Shown here piece by piece: positions 11,519 to 22,429 of a stretch of DNA of 64,000 bases. Both the position numbers and the translations under genes were made by a program. Each line of letters opens with the position of its first letter. Position 1 is the first letter of the stretch. The notes under the pieces were generated by a model. It ran no database searches and was not told the origin of the DNA. It saw only the letters and a program-made list of their open reading frames with translations. The stretch comes from Candidatus Palibaumannia cicadellinicola (GTDB lineage Bacteria; Pseudomonadota; Gammaproteobacteria; Enterobacterales; Enterobacteriaceae). The stretch lies in NCBI RefSeq assembly GCF_000754265.1, contig NZ_CP008985.1:62001-126000 (forward strand), in the 5' to 3' direction.

Positions 11519-11909
11519 AGGAGAGGGGTGCCATTGTTTGGACATGAACGGGCCGCATTATCTGCGACAAATAGCCCTAGGGAAAAGAAAAATATGGCTT
11601 TTTTGACGATTATTGTAGTGCAGATAGAATTAGCAATACCTTTATATGATGTTATTCAACTCTTTACTTTCGAAGGTTTCAATCATTAATGAGCTTAATT
11701 TAAGTAGCAAGTCAGGTTGCTTCTACTAGTAATTGTTGTACTGCAGTATAAGACTAATACTATGTTTCGCCGACTTATAACAGACCAAATTATGTCAACA
11801 AAAAACTGATCACTCACGTATACTCAGTAGTGTAGTGACAGTAAGTAGTGCGATTTTTTTAATTGAATAGTATCAATTTTTTTACTAACAATAGGAGAAT
11901 TAATCCTTA
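11519..11909. other. Intergenic gap between divergent pitA and tusA
   Basis: About 390 bases. The first 27 could be a longer pitA N-terminus. The rest is AT-rich, contains no recognised gene remnant or RNA gene, and should hold both divergent promoters. AGGAG at about 11892-11896 serves the tusA start. Confidence 0.4.
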
Positions 11910-12200
11910 ATGTTGATATCGAAGGTTTTTGACTCTGCGAATGAAATTCTAGATGCTCGCGGTCTACGTTGTCCTGAGCCTGTCATGATATTACGTAAGA
12001 CTTTGCGTCATATGCCCGAAGAGCAAATACTGCTGATTATTACCGATGATCCATCTACAATACGCGATATTCCATCGTTTTGCCGGTTTATGGAGCATAC
12101 TTTGTTGGCACAAGCAACAAAGCAGCTACCGTATCATTATCTATTACGCAAGGAAGGAAAAAGGAAAGAGGGGGCGCCTAAAAAAATTAGGATAGGATAG
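11910..12200 (+). CDS. tusA: TusA, sulfur carrier protein
   Basis: Small sulfur carrier that takes persulfide sulfur from IscS and passes it on for 2-thiouridine formation in tRNA and for other sulfur-transfer pathways. Motif [12 protein letters not shown] with the reactive Cys at residue 21, and the conserved [18 protein letters not shown] block. At 96 residues it is about 15 longer than E. coli TusA (81): the usual end at LLRKEG is followed by a basic tail, [13 protein letters not shown], probably from loss of the ancestral stop. It lies just upstream of ftsY, in the ftsY-E-X neighbourhood of E. coli with rsmD, yhhLMN and zntA lost. Confidence 0.93.
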   Translation: MLISKVFDSANEILDARGLRCPEPVMILRKTLRHMPEEQILLIITDDPSTIRDIPSFCRFMEHTLLAQATKQLPYHYLLRKEGKRKEGAPKKIRIG

Positions 12201-12271
12201 CGTCGATATTAGACGAATAATATTTACGAGCAATAAATAGTGGTAATATTAAGTAAGGAGCATAGTCGCAC

Positions 12272-13381
12272 ATGGCAAAAGAAAACAAAAGAAGTTTCTT
12301 TTCCTCTTTCAGCTATCGTCGTAACGATGATCATAATCATAGCAAATCAGACCTATTGCATGATACCGTATCGCCAACCACTGGTAGCAAAACCAATCAT
12401 ACTTCCTCTGCTATTGATATTACTATACGAAATTTCTCTCACAAGCAGGAGCACCAGTTACACGAGGGATTATTCACTAGGCTGAAACATAGTCTAGTAA
12501 AAACACGTAACAATTTTGGATCTGGATTGATCAAATTGTTCTGCGGCAAAAAAATAGATCATGATTTATTCGATAAACTAGAAGCGCAACTTTTGATTGC
12601 CGACGTAGGGTTAGAAACCACTACAAAAATCATGGATAACCTTATTGCGCATGTAGATAGCCGTAAACTAAAAGATGCAGAGGCGCTTTACAGTAAACTA
12701 TACGAAGAGATGACGGCGATTCTTTCGTTAGTTAGTCAGCCGCTAGTCATAGATGGTCAAAAGCCATTCGTCATCCTTATAGTTGGTGTCAACGGTGTAG
12801 GTAAAACTACCACTATTGGTAAAATGGCGCGCCAATATCAGGCTGAAGGAAAAAATGTGATGTTGGCTGCAGGCGATACTTTCCGCGCGGCCGCAGTAGA
12901 ACAGTTACAAGTGTGGGGTGAACGTAATAATGTAACTGTGGTAGCACAGCATACTGGTGCTGATTCAGCCTCGGTTATCTTTGACGCTATTCAGGCGGCT
13001 AAAGCGCGTAGCATTGACGTTCTAATTGCAGATACATCTGGACGGTTACAAAATAACATCTCTCTAATGGAAGAGCTAAAGAAAATAGTCCGGGTGATCA
13101 AAAAATTAGACGTTGAGGCACCCCATGAGATTATGCTAACTATTGATGCAGGTACTGGGCAAAATGCAATTAATCAGGCCTATTTATTCAATCAAACTAT
13201 TGGACTAACCGGTATCACCCTGACAAAATTAGACGGTACAGCTAAAGGAGGGGTAATTTTTGCTATCGCAGACCGTTTCGGTATTCCAATTCGCTACATC
13301 GGGATCGGTGAAGGTATTAATGATTTACGACCTTTTAACGCCGAGACTTTTGTGCAGGCAATATTTTCCCGAGATGATTAA
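12272..13381 (+). CDS. ftsY: FtsY, signal recognition particle receptor
   Basis: GTPase that docks SRP-ribosome complexes at the inner membrane. The NG domain is intact: N-domain helices from about residue 70, P-loop GVNGVGKTT from residue 172, DTSGR (usually DTAGR in FtsY), TKLDGTAKGG, and the C-terminal GEGINDLRPF. The acidic A domain, nearly 200 residues in E. coli, is cut to about 65 and is Ser/His/Lys-rich rather than acidic. A short basic start (MAKENKRSFFSSF), possibly the membrane-binding helix, remains. AAGGAG lies about 10 bases upstream of the ATG. First gene of the ftsY-ftsE-ftsX cluster. Confidence 0.97.
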   Translation: MAKENKRSFFSSFSYRRNDDHNHSKSDLLHDTVSPTTGSKTNHTSSAIDITIRNFSHKQEHQLHEGLFTRLKHSLVKTRNNFGSGLIKLFCGKKIDHDLFDKLEAQLLIADVGLETTTKIMDNLIAHVDSRKLKDAEALYSKLYEEMTAILSLVSQPLVIDGQKPFVILIVGVNGVGKTTTIGKMARQYQAEGKNVMLAAGDTFRAAAVEQLQVWGERNNVTVVAQHTGADSASVIFDAIQAAKARSIDVLIADTSGRLQNNISLMEELKKIVRVIKKLDVEAPHEIMLTIDAGTGQNAINQAYLFNQTIGLTGITLTKLDGTAKGGVIFAIADRFGIPIRYIGIGEGINDLRPFNAETFVQAIFSRDD

Positions 13382-13387
13382 TAAAAC

Positions 13388-14056
13388 ATGATTTATTTTC
13401 AACAAGTCAGTAAAAGCTATCTTAGTGGAATACAAGCTATTCAAGATGTTGATCTTCATATTCGTCCGGCTGAGATGGTTTTTATTACTGGGAATTCTAG
13501 CGCAGGGAAAAGCACTCTTCTAAAACTAATATGTGGTCTTGAACGCCCGAGTACCGGTCATATTTTGTTTTGCGGTCATAATCTCAGCCGACTCAAATAT
13601 AACGAAGTGCCTTTCTTACGGCGGAAAATTGGGATGATATTTCCAGATCATCTTATGTTACTAGATGGTACTGTTTATGAGAACGTAGCGATGCCGCTGG
13701 TGATAACCGGCACGAGCATCGAAGATATCCGCCGTAGAGTATCTGCAACGCTGGATAAGGTCGGTTTATTGGATAAAGCATGCTACTTTATCGGACAGTT
13801 ATCCCGCGGTGAAAAGCAGCTAGTAGCTATTGCTCGCGCAGTAGTCAACAAACCGGTCATCCTACTTGCGGATGAACCAACTGGTAACTTAGATGAAGTT
13901 TTATCCCAGGGTATGTTACGGTTATTCGAAGAGTTTAACCGCTTTGGCGTTACGGTACTAATAGCTACCCACGATACTAGATTAATTACCAGTAGAAATT
14001 ATCGAATTCTCACACTGAAGCAAGGAAGAATGTGTAGAGGCATATATGGATTATAA
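13388..14056 (+). CDS. ftsE: FtsE, division ABC ATPase with altered motifs
   Basis: ATP-binding partner of FtsX; in E. coli the FtsEX complex controls amidase activation at the septum. Full length (222 residues). Walker A GNSSAGKST (35-43), Walker B VILLADEP (Asp162, Glu163) and switch His195 (ATHD) are present. Two family-wide motifs differ: the Q-loop residue is Pro86 (MIFPDH; normally MIFQDH), and the signature is LSRGE (138-142) instead of LSGGE. The codons are CCA and CGC, single-base changes from CAA and GGC. It overlaps ftsX by 11 bases. Identity is secure by alignment and order; full ATPase activity is doubtful. Confidence 0.95.
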   Translation: MIYFQQVSKSYLSGIQAIQDVDLHIRPAEMVFITGNSSAGKSTLLKLICGLERPSTGHILFCGHNLSRLKYNEVPFLRRKIGMIFPDHLMLLDGTVYENVAMPLVITGTSIEDIRRRVSATLDKVGLLDKACYFIGQLSRGEKQLVAIARAVVNKPVILLADEPTGNLDEVLSQGMLRLFEEFNRFGVTVLIATHDTRLITSRNYRILTLKQGRMCRGIYGL

Positions 14057-15008
14057 AGTTTACCAACGAGCCCGCCTTAAAAGCAAAAAGCGAAGCTGGT
14101 GCTGGAAAGAGCAATGGCGCTATGCCTGGTTGAATACTATTGTGGATATGTGGCGTCAGCCGCTAACGACCTTGTTTACAATCATATTCATTGCCATTTC
14201 TTTCACGTTGCCTAGCTTAAGTTACTTAGTATGGAAAAATATCAGTAAGGCAGCAGAGCAGTGGTATCCTACCCCACAGTTGACAGCATATCTAGATAAG
14301 GAGCTAGATGACGATGCGGCGATTAAGATTATCGAAAGACTCAAACAAGAATCTGGTGTCTATAAAGTTAACTATCTGTCGCGGGAAGAAGCAATGGACG
14401 AGTTTAGTCACTGGTCTGGTTTTAGCAACGCGATTAACATGCTAGAAGATAACCCTTTACCAGCAGTAGCTATTATCACACCCAAGCTTAGTTTTCAACA
14501 GGCTGAAATATTAAAGAAGCTGTGCGATAAGCTTGCTGGGTTTAAGGGTATTTATGAAGTACGAATGGATGATAGCTGGTTTACTCGCTTAGCAGCATTC
14601 ACAGATCTCATAAGTCAAATATCAGTAGTAATTAGCATATTAATGATAGTTACTACTTTTTTGGTAATAGGCAATAGTATCCGTATTAGTATTTTCAACC
14701 GGCGTAATACGATCAACGTGATGAAGTTTATTGGTGCGGCTGATAGCTTTATCTTGTGGCCTTTTCTCAACAGTGGAGTACTACTAGGGGTAATAGGAGC
14801 AATATTATCTGTAATCTTTTCTACTACTCTAGAATGGCAGCTAAATTCAGTTGTTGCTAAAGTAGCAGCCGTATTTGGAACTACTTTTGTGCTGTATGGG
14901 CTGAGTTGGGATGAAGTAGTTCTACTGCTATTACTATCCGCGATTATGGGCTGGTTGGCTGCCTGGTTGGCCACTATACAACATTTACGGCATTTCACAC
15001 CGGACTAA
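14046..15008 (+). CDS. ftsX: FtsX, division ABC transporter-like membrane protein
   Basis: Inner-membrane partner of FtsE, which relays ATP hydrolysis to periplasmic amidase activators. Membrane segment at about 40-62, then a periplasmic loop with VNYLSREEAMDEFSHWSGF and the NPLPA-V-ITPKLSF and EVRMDDSWFTRLAA blocks, then three C-terminal membrane segments and the terminal TIQHLRHFTPD. At 320 residues it is about 30 shorter than E. coli FtsX; the loss is in the cytoplasmic N-terminus. The start ATG lies inside ftsE, so the two are translationally coupled. Confidence 0.95.
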   Translation: MDYKVYQRARLKSKKRSWCWKEQWRYAWLNTIVDMWRQPLTTLFTIIFIAISFTLPSLSYLVWKNISKAAEQWYPTPQLTAYLDKELDDDAAIKIIERLKQESGVYKVNYLSREEAMDEFSHWSGFSNAINMLEDNPLPAVAIITPKLSFQQAEILKKLCDKLAGFKGIYEVRMDDSWFTRLAAFTDLISQISVVISILMIVTTFLVIGNSIRISIFNRRNTINVMKFIGAADSFILWPFLNSGVLLGVIGAILSVIFSTTLEWQLNSVVAKVAAVFGTTFVLYGLSWDEVVLLLLLSAIMGWLAAWLATIQHLRHFTPD

Positions 15009-15116
15009 TATTTTTCTACTCAGAGTTTTTAACTATTTAACTAATTGCCCCATCAAATTAGCATCAGTTAAATCTAAATCGTACCGCACCTTAAATGCTT
15101 TTGTGAGAGGTATTGA

Positions 15117-15977
15117 ATGATTAAAAAGAAGCCAGTTTTGGCTGTAATGACTAAAGGTAGTCTAGAATACTATGTTAAGGCTGCCAATACTTACCCAATG
15201 CTTACAGCAGAGGAAGAACTTCAGTTCGCTGAAAAACTGCATTATCAAGGTGATATAGAAGCTGCAAAGCAACTAATTTTATCTCATCTACGCTTTGTAG
15301 TTAATATTGCTCGTAACTATTCTGGTTATGGTTTACCTCAAGCTGACTTAATCCAGGAAGGTAATATAGGTCTGATGAAAGCGGTACGTCGGTTCAATCC
15401 AGAAGTTGGTGTACGCCTAGTATCCTTTGCTGTGCACTGGATTAAAGCAGAAATTCACGAATATGTACTACGTAACTGGCGCATTGTTAAGGTAGCTACT
15501 ACCAAGGCACAACGTAGGTTATTTTTTAATTTACGAAAAATCAAGCAACGTTTGGGCTGGTTTAATAAGGACGAGGTAGAAATGGTTGCTAAAGCGCTAG
15601 GAGTAACCAGCAAAGATGTCCGTGAAATGGAGTCCCGCATGGCCGCGCAGGACATGACATTCGATCCTATGCTAGATGATGAGGGACAAGATGGGCTGTT
15701 TATTGCGCCAATGCTCTATCTACAGGATAAATACTCTGATTTTGCCGATAGCATCGAAGAACAAAACTGGGATGATCATGCAGCAGACAAACTTCAAATA
15801 GCTTTGGAAAAACTAGATGAACGCAGTCAGTACATAATACGTACTCGCTGGCTGGATAATAATAACAAGAGTACCCTACAAGATCTAGCAAAGAAATATG
15901 GTGTATCCGCAGAGCGCATTCGTCAATTAGAAAAGAACGCAATGAAGAAAATACGCATGGCGATTGAAGCACAATGA
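15117..15977 (+). CDS. rpoH: RpoH, heat-shock sigma factor 32
   Basis: Alternative sigma factor that directs RNA polymerase to chaperone and protease promoters. 286 residues (E. coli 284), full-length. Region 2 includes [43 protein letters not shown] sequence. The RpoH box is [18 protein letters not shown]. Region 4 helix-turn-helix: [22 protein letters not shown]. It follows ftsX as in E. coli, with a 108-base gap that can hold its own promoter. GAGAGGT lies just upstream of the ATG. Retention implies a heat-shock regulon is still used. Confidence 0.97.
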   Translation: MIKKKPVLAVMTKGSLEYYVKAANTYPMLTAEEELQFAEKLHYQGDIEAAKQLILSHLRFVVNIARNYSGYGLPQADLIQEGNIGLMKAVRRFNPEVGVRLVSFAVHWIKAEIHEYVLRNWRIVKVATTKAQRRLFFNLRKIKQRLGWFNKDEVEMVAKALGVTSKDVREMESRMAAQDMTFDPMLDDEGQDGLFIAPMLYLQDKYSDFADSIEEQNWDDHAADKLQIALEKLDERSQYIIRTRWLDNNNKSTLQDLAKKYGVSAERIRQLEKNAMKKIRMAIEAQ

Positions 15978-16058
15978 TAATAATTTTTTTTACTATAAAC
16001 ATAGTATAATATACTAACGTAACCGACAATTAGGCTGAATGCTATTTCTGATAATGCT

Positions 16059-17540
16059 ATGAAATACCGTAACTTACGTGAATTTCTGAATATTTTAGAG
16101 CAACGTGGTAAATTAAAACGTATTAGCTTGCCTGTTGATCCTTATCTTGAAATGACCGAAATTGCAGATCGTACTCTACGCGCTAATGGACCTGCCTTAT
16201 TGTTCGAACATCCTAAAGGTTATTCAATGCCGGTGCTATGTAACTTATTCGGCACTATAGAGCGGATAGTATTAGGCATGGGGCAGGAGGAAGTTACCGC
16301 ACTACGGGATGTAGGTAAGCTCCTCGCGTTTCTTAAAGAACCAGAGCCACCTAAAGGGTTCCGTGACCTACTGAAGATAGTACCGAAGTTCTGTCAAGTG
16401 CTACATATGCCGACTAAGCTCCTTCGTTCCGCGCCATGCCAGGAGCAGATATGGCAAGGTGCTGATGTGAACCTCAGTTGTCTTCCAGTTATGCATTGTT
16501 GGCCAGGTGACGTCGCGCCTCTTATTACTTGTGGGATTACGGTAACGCGCGGGCCACATAAAGAACGACAGAATCTAGGTATTTACCGCCAGCAAGTTAT
16601 TGACAAAAATAAGGTGATTATGCGTTGGTTGTCCCATCGCGGTGGCGCTCTGGATTTCTATGAATGGACCCAGAGACACGCTAATAAGCGCTTTCCCGTA
16701 GCAGTGGCATTGGGCGCTGATCCGGCTACCATTCTTAGCGCGATTACTCCAGTACCTGACACGCTATCGGAATATGCTTTTGCAGGTTTATTACGTGGCT
16801 ATAAAACAGAAGTAGTTAAATGTATTTCCTGTGATTTAGAAGTTCCTGCTAGCGCAGAAATAGTTCTAGAGGGCTACCTTAAAATGGGAGATATGGCTAC
16901 TGAGGGACCATATGGCGATCATACCGGTTATTATAATGAAAGCGATCGTTTCCCTGTTTTAACTATCACCCATATCACTCAGCAACGTGATGCGATCTAT
17001 CATTCGACTTATACCGGTCGACCAATCGATGAACCTGCAGTGATAGGTGTCGCTCTTAATGAAGTATTCGTTCCTATTTTGCAAAAACAGTTTCCAGAAA
17101 TAGTAGACTTTTATCTCCCCCCAGAAGGTTGTTCTTATCGCTTAGCAGTGGTTACTATAAAAAAACAATATGCAGGCCAGGCCAAGCGAGTCATGATGGG
17201 AGTCTGGTCTTTCTTACATCAATTTATGTATACCAAATTTATCATCGTATGTGATGATGATATTAACGCGCGTAACTGGAAGGACGTTATATGGGCAATC
17301 ACAACTCGTATGGACCCAATACGCGATACTGTATTCATAGATAATACGCCGATAGATTATCTTGATTTTGCATCACCCGTGTCTGGCCTAGGATCCAAAA
17401 TGGGTATGGATGCAACTAATAAGTTACCAGGTGAAACGCAGCGTGAATGGGGCACACCTATTCAAAGGGATGAGAAAATACAGGCGCATGTCGATGCTAT
17501 TTGGGAACAACTTGGTATCCTTAACCACTGTTATTCTTAA
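16059..17540 (+). CDS. ubiD: UbiD, 4-hydroxy-3-polyprenylbenzoate decarboxylase
   Basis: Prenylated-FMN-dependent decarboxylase of ubiquinone synthesis. 493 residues against about 497 in E. coli and colinear throughout: [72 protein letters not shown], and [24 protein letters not shown] lies at 16005-16010 in the short gap after rpoH and could be its -10 element, although no good -35 is visible. It is next to fre, the E. coli order. It needs UbiX-made prenyl-FMN; ubiX is not in the window. Confidence 0.97.
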   Translation: MKYRNLREFLNILEQRGKLKRISLPVDPYLEMTEIADRTLRANGPALLFEHPKGYSMPVLCNLFGTIERIVLGMGQEEVTALRDVGKLLAFLKEPEPPKGFRDLLKIVPKFCQVLHMPTKLLRSAPCQEQIWQGADVNLSCLPVMHCWPGDVAPLITCGITVTRGPHKERQNLGIYRQQVIDKNKVIMRWLSHRGGALDFYEWTQRHANKRFPVAVALGADPATILSAITPVPDTLSEYAFAGLLRGYKTEVVKCISCDLEVPASAEIVLEGYLKMGDMATEGPYGDHTGYYNESDRFPVLTITHITQQRDAIYHSTYTGRPIDEPAVIGVALNEVFVPILQKQFPEIVDFYLPPEGCSYRLAVVTIKKQYAGQAKRVMMGVWSFLHQFMYTKFIIVCDDDINARNWKDVIWAITTRMDPIRDTVFIDNTPIDYLDFASPVSGLGSKMGMDATNKLPGETQREWGTPIQRDEKIQAHVDAIWEQLGILNHCYS

Positions 17541-17596
17541 TAATATCTACTATGGCGCTTAATAACTTCACTATTTTATCAGATCAGAGGGTAAGC

Positions 17597-18298
17597 ATGA
17601 CAACATTAACCTGTAAGGTCTCTTCCGTAGATGCGATTACCAAAAAGGTTTACCGGGTTCGATTGACGCCGAAAGTAGCTTTTAATTTCCGCGCCGGTCA
17701 ATATCTCATGGTTATAATGGATGAACGCGATAAATTACCGTTTTCCCTAGCATCTACTCCGAAGGAAACACGCTTTATTGAACTACATATTAGTGCTTCT
17801 GAACGGCATTTGTGCGCTATGGCGGTTATAGATCGCATCCTGAAAGACCGTGAAATTATGGTAGAGATTCCTAAGGGAGAAGCCTGGTTACGTGATGATA
17901 CAGAACGTCCTATCGTATTGATCGCTAGCGGCACAGGATTCTCCTACGCCCGTTCTATTCTACTCACCGTGCTAGAGCACCAGCCGCATCGTGTAGTGGC
18001 TCTTTACTGGGGTGGTAGAGAACGAAATGATCTGTATGATTTAAGTGAATTGACATTATTTGAACGAAAGTATTCCCAACTTACAGTAGTGCCTGTGGTA
18101 GAGCAGCCTGATAAAAACTGGCAAGGTAGAACGGGTACTATGTTAAGTGCGGTGATGCAAGACTATCACAACTTAAATCCTTACGATCTCTATATCGCAG
18201 GTAGTTTTGAAATGTCGAAGTCTGCCCGTAAACTGTTTTGCACTGAGCGTTACGCTTGTGTAGATCGTATGTTTAGCGATGCCTTTACTTTGATCTGA
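17597..18298 (+). CDS. fre: Fre, NAD(P)H-flavin reductase
   Basis: Reduces free FMN, FAD or riboflavin with NAD(P)H. Known partners include ferric iron reduction and, in flavin-dependent pathways, prenyl-FMN formation, which would suit its place beside ubiD. The ATG at 17597 gives MTTLTCKV, like E. coli MTTLSCKV, with GAGGG 6 bases upstream; the frame back to 17552 adds 15 unrelated residues. 233 residues, FAD/FMN-binding [19 protein letters not shown] and nucleotide-binding [14 protein letters not shown] present. The C-terminal [11 protein letters not shown] matches the family. Confidence 0.96.
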   Translation: MTTLTCKVSSVDAITKKVYRVRLTPKVAFNFRAGQYLMVIMDERDKLPFSLASTPKETRFIELHISASERHLCAMAVIDRILKDREIMVEIPKGEAWLRDDTERPIVLIASGTGFSYARSILLTVLEHQPHRVVALYWGGRERNDLYDLSELTLFERKYSQLTVVPVVEQPDKNWQGRTGTMLSAVMQDYHNLNPYDLYIAGSFEMSKSARKLFCTERYACVDRMFSDAFTLI

Positions 18299-18520
18299 TA
18301 TCTTAGTAATTACATCAGCCTCCGTACCTGAGCTCTCTACCTAGCAACACAACTTACCGTACGATGTATCTGTAACAAACTATGAGGCCAAATTGTTATT
18401 AAATTTTTGCTATAACAACGACTGCTGGAGTACTACGATTCGACCACTACTAGTTTAGTTAAATATTCCTGCTGATTTTCTTCTATCTTACTTAAAATTA
18501 ACTACATAACTAATGATTGT

Positions 18521-19471
18521 ATGCGAAATAACAGATTGAAAATAGCAACTCGTCAAAGTCCGCTCGCTCTTTGGCAAGCGAACTATGTACGCAAAGAATT
18601 ATTAGGATATTATCCTAATCTACTAGTAGAACTAGTGCCGATTGTTACTCGCGGCGATCTGATTCTTAACAAGCCACTGACCAAATTAGGAGGAAAAAGA
18701 TTATTTATTAAAGAGTTAGAACAAGCAATGTTAGACCGGCGTGCTGACATCGCAGTTCATTCTATGAAAGATATAACAATTTCTTTTCCCGAAGGTATCG
18801 GACTAGCTGTGCTGTGCGCCCGTGAAGATCCGCGCGACGCTTTTGTTAGTGTGCGTTATACGAGTATCGATACGCTACCAACTGGTGCTATAGTTGGTAC
18901 TTCTAGCCTACGCCGGCAATGCCAATTGCGCGAACGTCGCCCCGATTTAGTCATGCGTGATTTGCGGGGGAATGTTGGTACCAGATTAGATCAATTAGAT
19001 AAAGGTGAATATGACGCACTGATCTTGGCAGTTGCCGGACTTAAGCGGCTTGATTTAGCACATCGCATCGGCATGGCCATCGATCCTGCTGATTTATTAC
19101 CAGCAGTAGGTCAGGGCGCTGTAGGTATTGAATACAGACTAGAGGATACTCATATTCTTGCGATATTAGCGCCGTTACATCACCGCGATACTGCTCTGCG
19201 TGTCGGTGCAGAACGCGCAATGAACGCTAGGCTGGCAGGTGGATGTCAAGTGCCTATTGGTAGTTACGCCGAGATTGAGGGCGACCAAATCTGGTTACGT
19301 GCTCTAGTTGGTGCGCCCGATGGTTCTGCTATTATCCGTAGCGAGGGACGAGCACCTTTGGCTCAAGCAGAAAAGCTTGGCCAACGCTTGGCCGATGATC
19401 TCTTGTGCCGAGGAGCGTACGCTATTCTTAACCGTGTCTATCAGTACAACTCAACTCTTAGCGAGAGATGA
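18521..19471 (+). CDS. hemC: HemC, porphobilinogen deaminase
   Basis: Polymerises four porphobilinogens into hydroxymethylbilane for haem synthesis. 316 residues. Catalytic Asp84 (HSMKD), substrate-binding Arg cluster ([22 protein letters not shown]) and dipyrromethane attachment Cys242 ([10 protein letters not shown]) are present. The flexible loop reads GGKRLFIKE, with Arg replacing the usual Gly of KGLF. Its stop TGA abuts the hemD ATG directly. cyaA, which sits divergently upstream in E. coli, is absent. Confidence 0.97.
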   Translation: MRNNRLKIATRQSPLALWQANYVRKELLGYYPNLLVELVPIVTRGDLILNKPLTKLGGKRLFIKELEQAMLDRRADIAVHSMKDITISFPEGIGLAVLCAREDPRDAFVSVRYTSIDTLPTGAIVGTSSLRRQCQLRERRPDLVMRDLRGNVGTRLDQLDKGEYDALILAVAGLKRLDLAHRIGMAIDPADLLPAVGQGAVGIEYRLEDTHILAILAPLHHRDTALRVGAERAMNARLAGGCQVPIGSYAEIEGDQIWLRALVGAPDGSAIIRSEGRAPLAQAEKLGQRLADDLLCRGAYAILNRVYQYNSTLSER

Positions 19472-20212
19472 ATGAGTATTCTGGTTACACGACCATCTCC
19501 AGCTGGTGAGCAGCTAGTAAAAATATTACGCACATACGGTAAATCAGCTTGGCATCTTCCGCTGATTTACTTTTTACCAGGCCTCGATCTTCCCATGCTT
19601 GCAAAGCGCCTAACTGCTCTTTCTCATGATGATTTGCTATTTATTATATCTCAACATGCTATTGATTATGCTCATTCCTGGCTACTGCAACAAGGAATAA
19701 CATGGCCAGTTAGACTACGTTATTTCGCTATTGGTCGTACTAGCGGGCGCAGGCTACGTAGTTTAAGTGGTTTGCCGGTAAGCTATCCGTATCAGTGCGA
19801 AACTAGTGAAAGCTTGTTAAGTCTACCTTCTCTAGCTAGCTTAGATGGGCGGCGCGCTCTTATACTACGCGGAAACGGAGGACGAGACTTGCTAAAGAGC
19901 ACTCTACTCCAGCGAGGCGTTCAAGTAGAATATTGTGAATGTTACCGGAGATACCCCATTCCTTACGATGGTGAGGAGCAGGGCCATCGCCTACTATCGC
20001 TTGGAATTAAAACGTTGATCATAACTAGTGGTGAAATGTTACAACAATTCTATACTTTAATGCCTAAATACAGTCACAACTACTGGTTTATGCGATGCCG
20101 GTTAATAGTTATGAGTGAACGTTTAGCCATCATTGCCGATCAATTAGGCTGGAAAAATATCATCGTCGTAAACGTGGCAGATAATGATGCCTTAATGCGT
20201 GTATTGCTTTAA
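19472..20212 (+). CDS. hemD: HemD, uroporphyrinogen-III synthase
   Basis: Cyclises hydroxymethylbilane to uroporphyrinogen III, the next step after HemC. 246 residues, the E. coli length. As usual for HemD the sequence is poorly conserved, but the start MSILVTRPSPAGEQLVKIL, the FISQHA segment (here FIISQHAIDYA), the RGNGGRDLL motif and the YCECYRR motif identify it. It follows hemC with no gap, so the two are translationally coupled. hemX and hemY, next in E. coli, are missing. Confidence 0.94.
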   Translation: MSILVTRPSPAGEQLVKILRTYGKSAWHLPLIYFLPGLDLPMLAKRLTALSHDDLLFIISQHAIDYAHSWLLQQGITWPVRLRYFAIGRTSGRRLRSLSGLPVSYPYQCETSESLLSLPSLASLDGRRALILRGNGGRDLLKSTLLQRGVQVEYCECYRRYPIPYDGEEQGHRLLSLGIKTLIITSGEMLQQFYTLMPKYSHNYWFMRCRLIVMSERLAIIADQLGWKNIIVVNVADNDALMRVLL

Positions 20213-20221
20213 ACTTGAGAA

Positions 20222-21817
20222 TCATTCTTGCGAAAAATATTCACTATTTGATCTATCAAGCCGGTTGCGTCCCAAAATCAGTGCGCTAAAACCTATGATT
20301 AGGGTAACAATCCATCGTAAACAAGATCCTGTCCGGGCGTAGGGAGTAAGACCACTAGTTGGTGTTACTAGAACGTTAAGTACTTTACGGGTGAACTGTG
20401 GTAACTGTGCTTGCGGTGTCCCATCAGCGTAGATGACCGCAGTAATTCCGTTATTAGTACTATGTAGCAGGGGCCGGCCCAGTTCCAGAGAGCGCATCCG
20501 AGCCATCTGAAAATGCTGCCATGGACCTATAGAATCACCAAACCAGGCATTATTAGAAATGGTTAGCAGAAAGTCTGAATCAGAGCGAAAATTATCGAGT
20601 ACCTGGCTGCTCATAATGATCTCATAGCATACGGTAGCTGTTAGTTTCATCCCAGCCGCCGTTAATGGCGGCTGAATATAATTTCCCTTAGTTAAAGATG
20701 ACATAGGCATATTGAAGAATGGTGTTAGTAGCCGTAATAGACGTGGTAGCGGTACCATTTCCCCAAATGGCACCAGATGGTGCTTATTATAGCGATCCAT
20801 ACTAGGATAACGGTATGGGGTAGACTCTCCTAGTATTATAATACTGTTATAGTAATTATAACCATATGATGTAGGACGTGAATCAATAATACCAGTAATT
20901 AGACTAGTATGTTGCAATCGTAAATTTTGATCTAGTGTCGTCAAGAAAGCATTTTGATCTCTCTCATTATCTGGAATAGCTGACTCCGGCCAAATAACAA
21001 TTTGCGCTTTACCAAGCACAGGTTGTGTACACTGCAGATAAATATCTAGTATGAGCGGTATTTGATTAGCATTCCACTTCATTGACTGTGCAATATTTCC
21101 CTGTACCAATGCAACTTTTATTGCACTATTGTGCTGGGGTTGATACCAGTGCAACAAGGACAAAGGCCAGGGTAATACTAGTAAAGCTAGCGCCCAGAGC
21201 GCATGCAACATGCGTCTTTTTGACAGCGCGCTGGCAGTAAGGCCACTGATGATAACTAATAGAAAAGTTATTGCTTCAACGCCTAATATCGGTGCTAAAC
21301 CTTTCAACGGACCGTCAATTTGACTGTAGCCGAACTGTAACCAGGGAAAACCGGTAAGCACCCAACCGCGCATAAACTCGGTAAGTGACCATAATACTGG
21401 GGCACCGAGCGCAAGCCGCCACAGACTATTACGCGGCCAAAGCTGCGCTAGTAGGCAGGCGAACAACATGGGATAAAGCGCGAGATATATTACCAGCAGT
21501 ACCACCAGCGCAACATTAACTAGGCAGGGCATACCACTAAACTGAGCTATGCTAACATAAACCCAGTTGATGCCGGTACCAAATAGGCTAATGCCCCAGA
21601 TAAAACCTAGCAAGGCGGCATGCCGTACGACGCTATTAAGCGTGACAACCAACAAGCCCGTCAGGGAAATAATAGCAGCTGGCCAAAAATTATACGGAGA
21701 AAAAGCCAGGGTACCACACGCACCTGTTAATAGCGGGATAGTCAGGTTCCAGTGGTCTTTTAAGAGATAGGCAATAGTTCTTTTATACTCTATTTGCCTG
21801 GATAGATTGATAACCAT
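20222..21817 (-). CDS. lnt: Lnt, apolipoprotein N-acyltransferase
   Basis: Inner-membrane enzyme that adds the third acyl chain to the N-terminal cysteine of lipoproteins, needed for Lol export to the outer membrane. An N-terminal block of six or more membrane helices is followed by a nitrilase-like periplasmic domain with the catalytic triad: Glu in WPESAIPD, Lys in [11 protein letters not shown], Cys in [31 protein letters not shown] is also conserved. 531 residues (E. coli 512). Pal, encoded in this window, is one likely substrate. It is followed in the same direction after ybeY; corC and ybeZ of the E. coli cluster are lost. Confidence 0.96.
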   Translation of the reverse strand: MVINLSRQIEYKRTIAYLLKDHWNLTIPLLTGACGTLAFSPYNFWPAAIISLTGLLVVTLNSVVRHAALLGFIWGISLFGTGINWVYVSIAQFSGMPCLVNVALVVLLVIYLALYPMLFACLLAQLWPRNSLWRLALGAPVLWSLTEFMRGWVLTGFPWLQFGYSQIDGPLKGLAPILGVEAITFLLVIISGLTASALSKRRMLHALWALALLVLPWPLSLLHWYQPQHNSAIKVALVQGNIAQSMKWNANQIPLILDIYLQCTQPVLGKAQIVIWPESAIPDNERDQNAFLTTLDQNLRLQHTSLITGIIDSRPTSYGYNYYNSIIILGESTPYRYPSMDRYNKHHLVPFGEMVPLPRLLRLLTPFFNMPMSSLTKGNYIQPPLTAAGMKLTATVCYEIIMSSQVLDNFRSDSDFLLTISNNAWFGDSIGPWQHFQMARMRSLELGRPLLHSTNNGITAVIYADGTPQAQLPQFTRKVLNVLVTPTSGLTPYARTGSCLRWIVTLIIGFSALILGRNRLDRSNSEYFSQE

Positions 21818-21834
21818 AAGGTAATAATTTTGGT

Positions 21835-22305
21835 TTATGTATTCTTATCAGCAAGATAGGGATCTAAATAGCCTAGTTTCTGCATGATTTCGGTTTCTAG
21901 ATCCTCCATCTTCTTAGCTTTTTCCTCGAGGAAATGATCATACCCTAGTAAATGCAGGGATCCATGAATAACCATATGCGCCCAATAAGCTTCGGACGTT
22001 ATATTTTGTTCCTGTGCTTCTCGTTCTACTACTGGCTGGCAGATAACGATATCACCTAGTAGCAAAAGTTCTACTTCTGGTGGTGCCTCGAAAGGAAACG
22101 AAAGTACATTAGTTGGGTAATTTTGACCTCGATAAGTCTTATTCAAATAAGAACTTTCTGCCTCATCTACCAGGCGAATGGTAACCTCAGCTTGATCACG
22201 AAACAGCGGTAATACTCCCTGCAACCAACGCATTAAAGCTTTCTCAGGCGGTAAATTATACAGTTCATTACAGGCCAGTTGTAAATCTAAAATAATTATG
22301 CTCAT
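21835..22305 (-). CDS. ybeY: YbeY, single-strand endoribonuclease
   Basis: Zinc-dependent endoribonuclease for 16S rRNA 3'-end maturation and ribosome quality control. 156 residues. The metal motif [11 protein letters not shown] is perfect, and [17 protein letters not shown] and [16 protein letters not shown] are conserved. It lies 17 bases upstream of lnt and downstream of miaB on the same strand, the E. coli order with ybeZ (its usual partner) and corC removed. Confidence 0.96.
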   Translation of the reverse strand: MSIIILDLQLACNELYNLPPEKALMRWLQGVLPLFRDQAEVTIRLVDEAESSYLNKTYRGQNYPTNVLSFPFEAPPEVELLLLGDIVICQPVVEREAQEQNITSEAYWAHMVIHGSLHLLGYDHFLEEKAKKMEDLETEIMQKLGYLDPYLADKNT

Positions 22306-22429
22306 AAATTGTTACATACCCTTCAGCCGGCGAGCGGGTATTTACCCTGATGATAGGACTGTATATATTTAACATCACAATATATTTACATTTAGGCATT
22401 ATTTTTAGTGTGATTTGATGTAGTTAATA

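Noticed and set aside
12240-12485. 81-codon frame overlapping the start of ftsY
   Set aside because: Different frame across the poorly conserved ftsY N-terminus; ftsY itself has the AAGGAG and homology.
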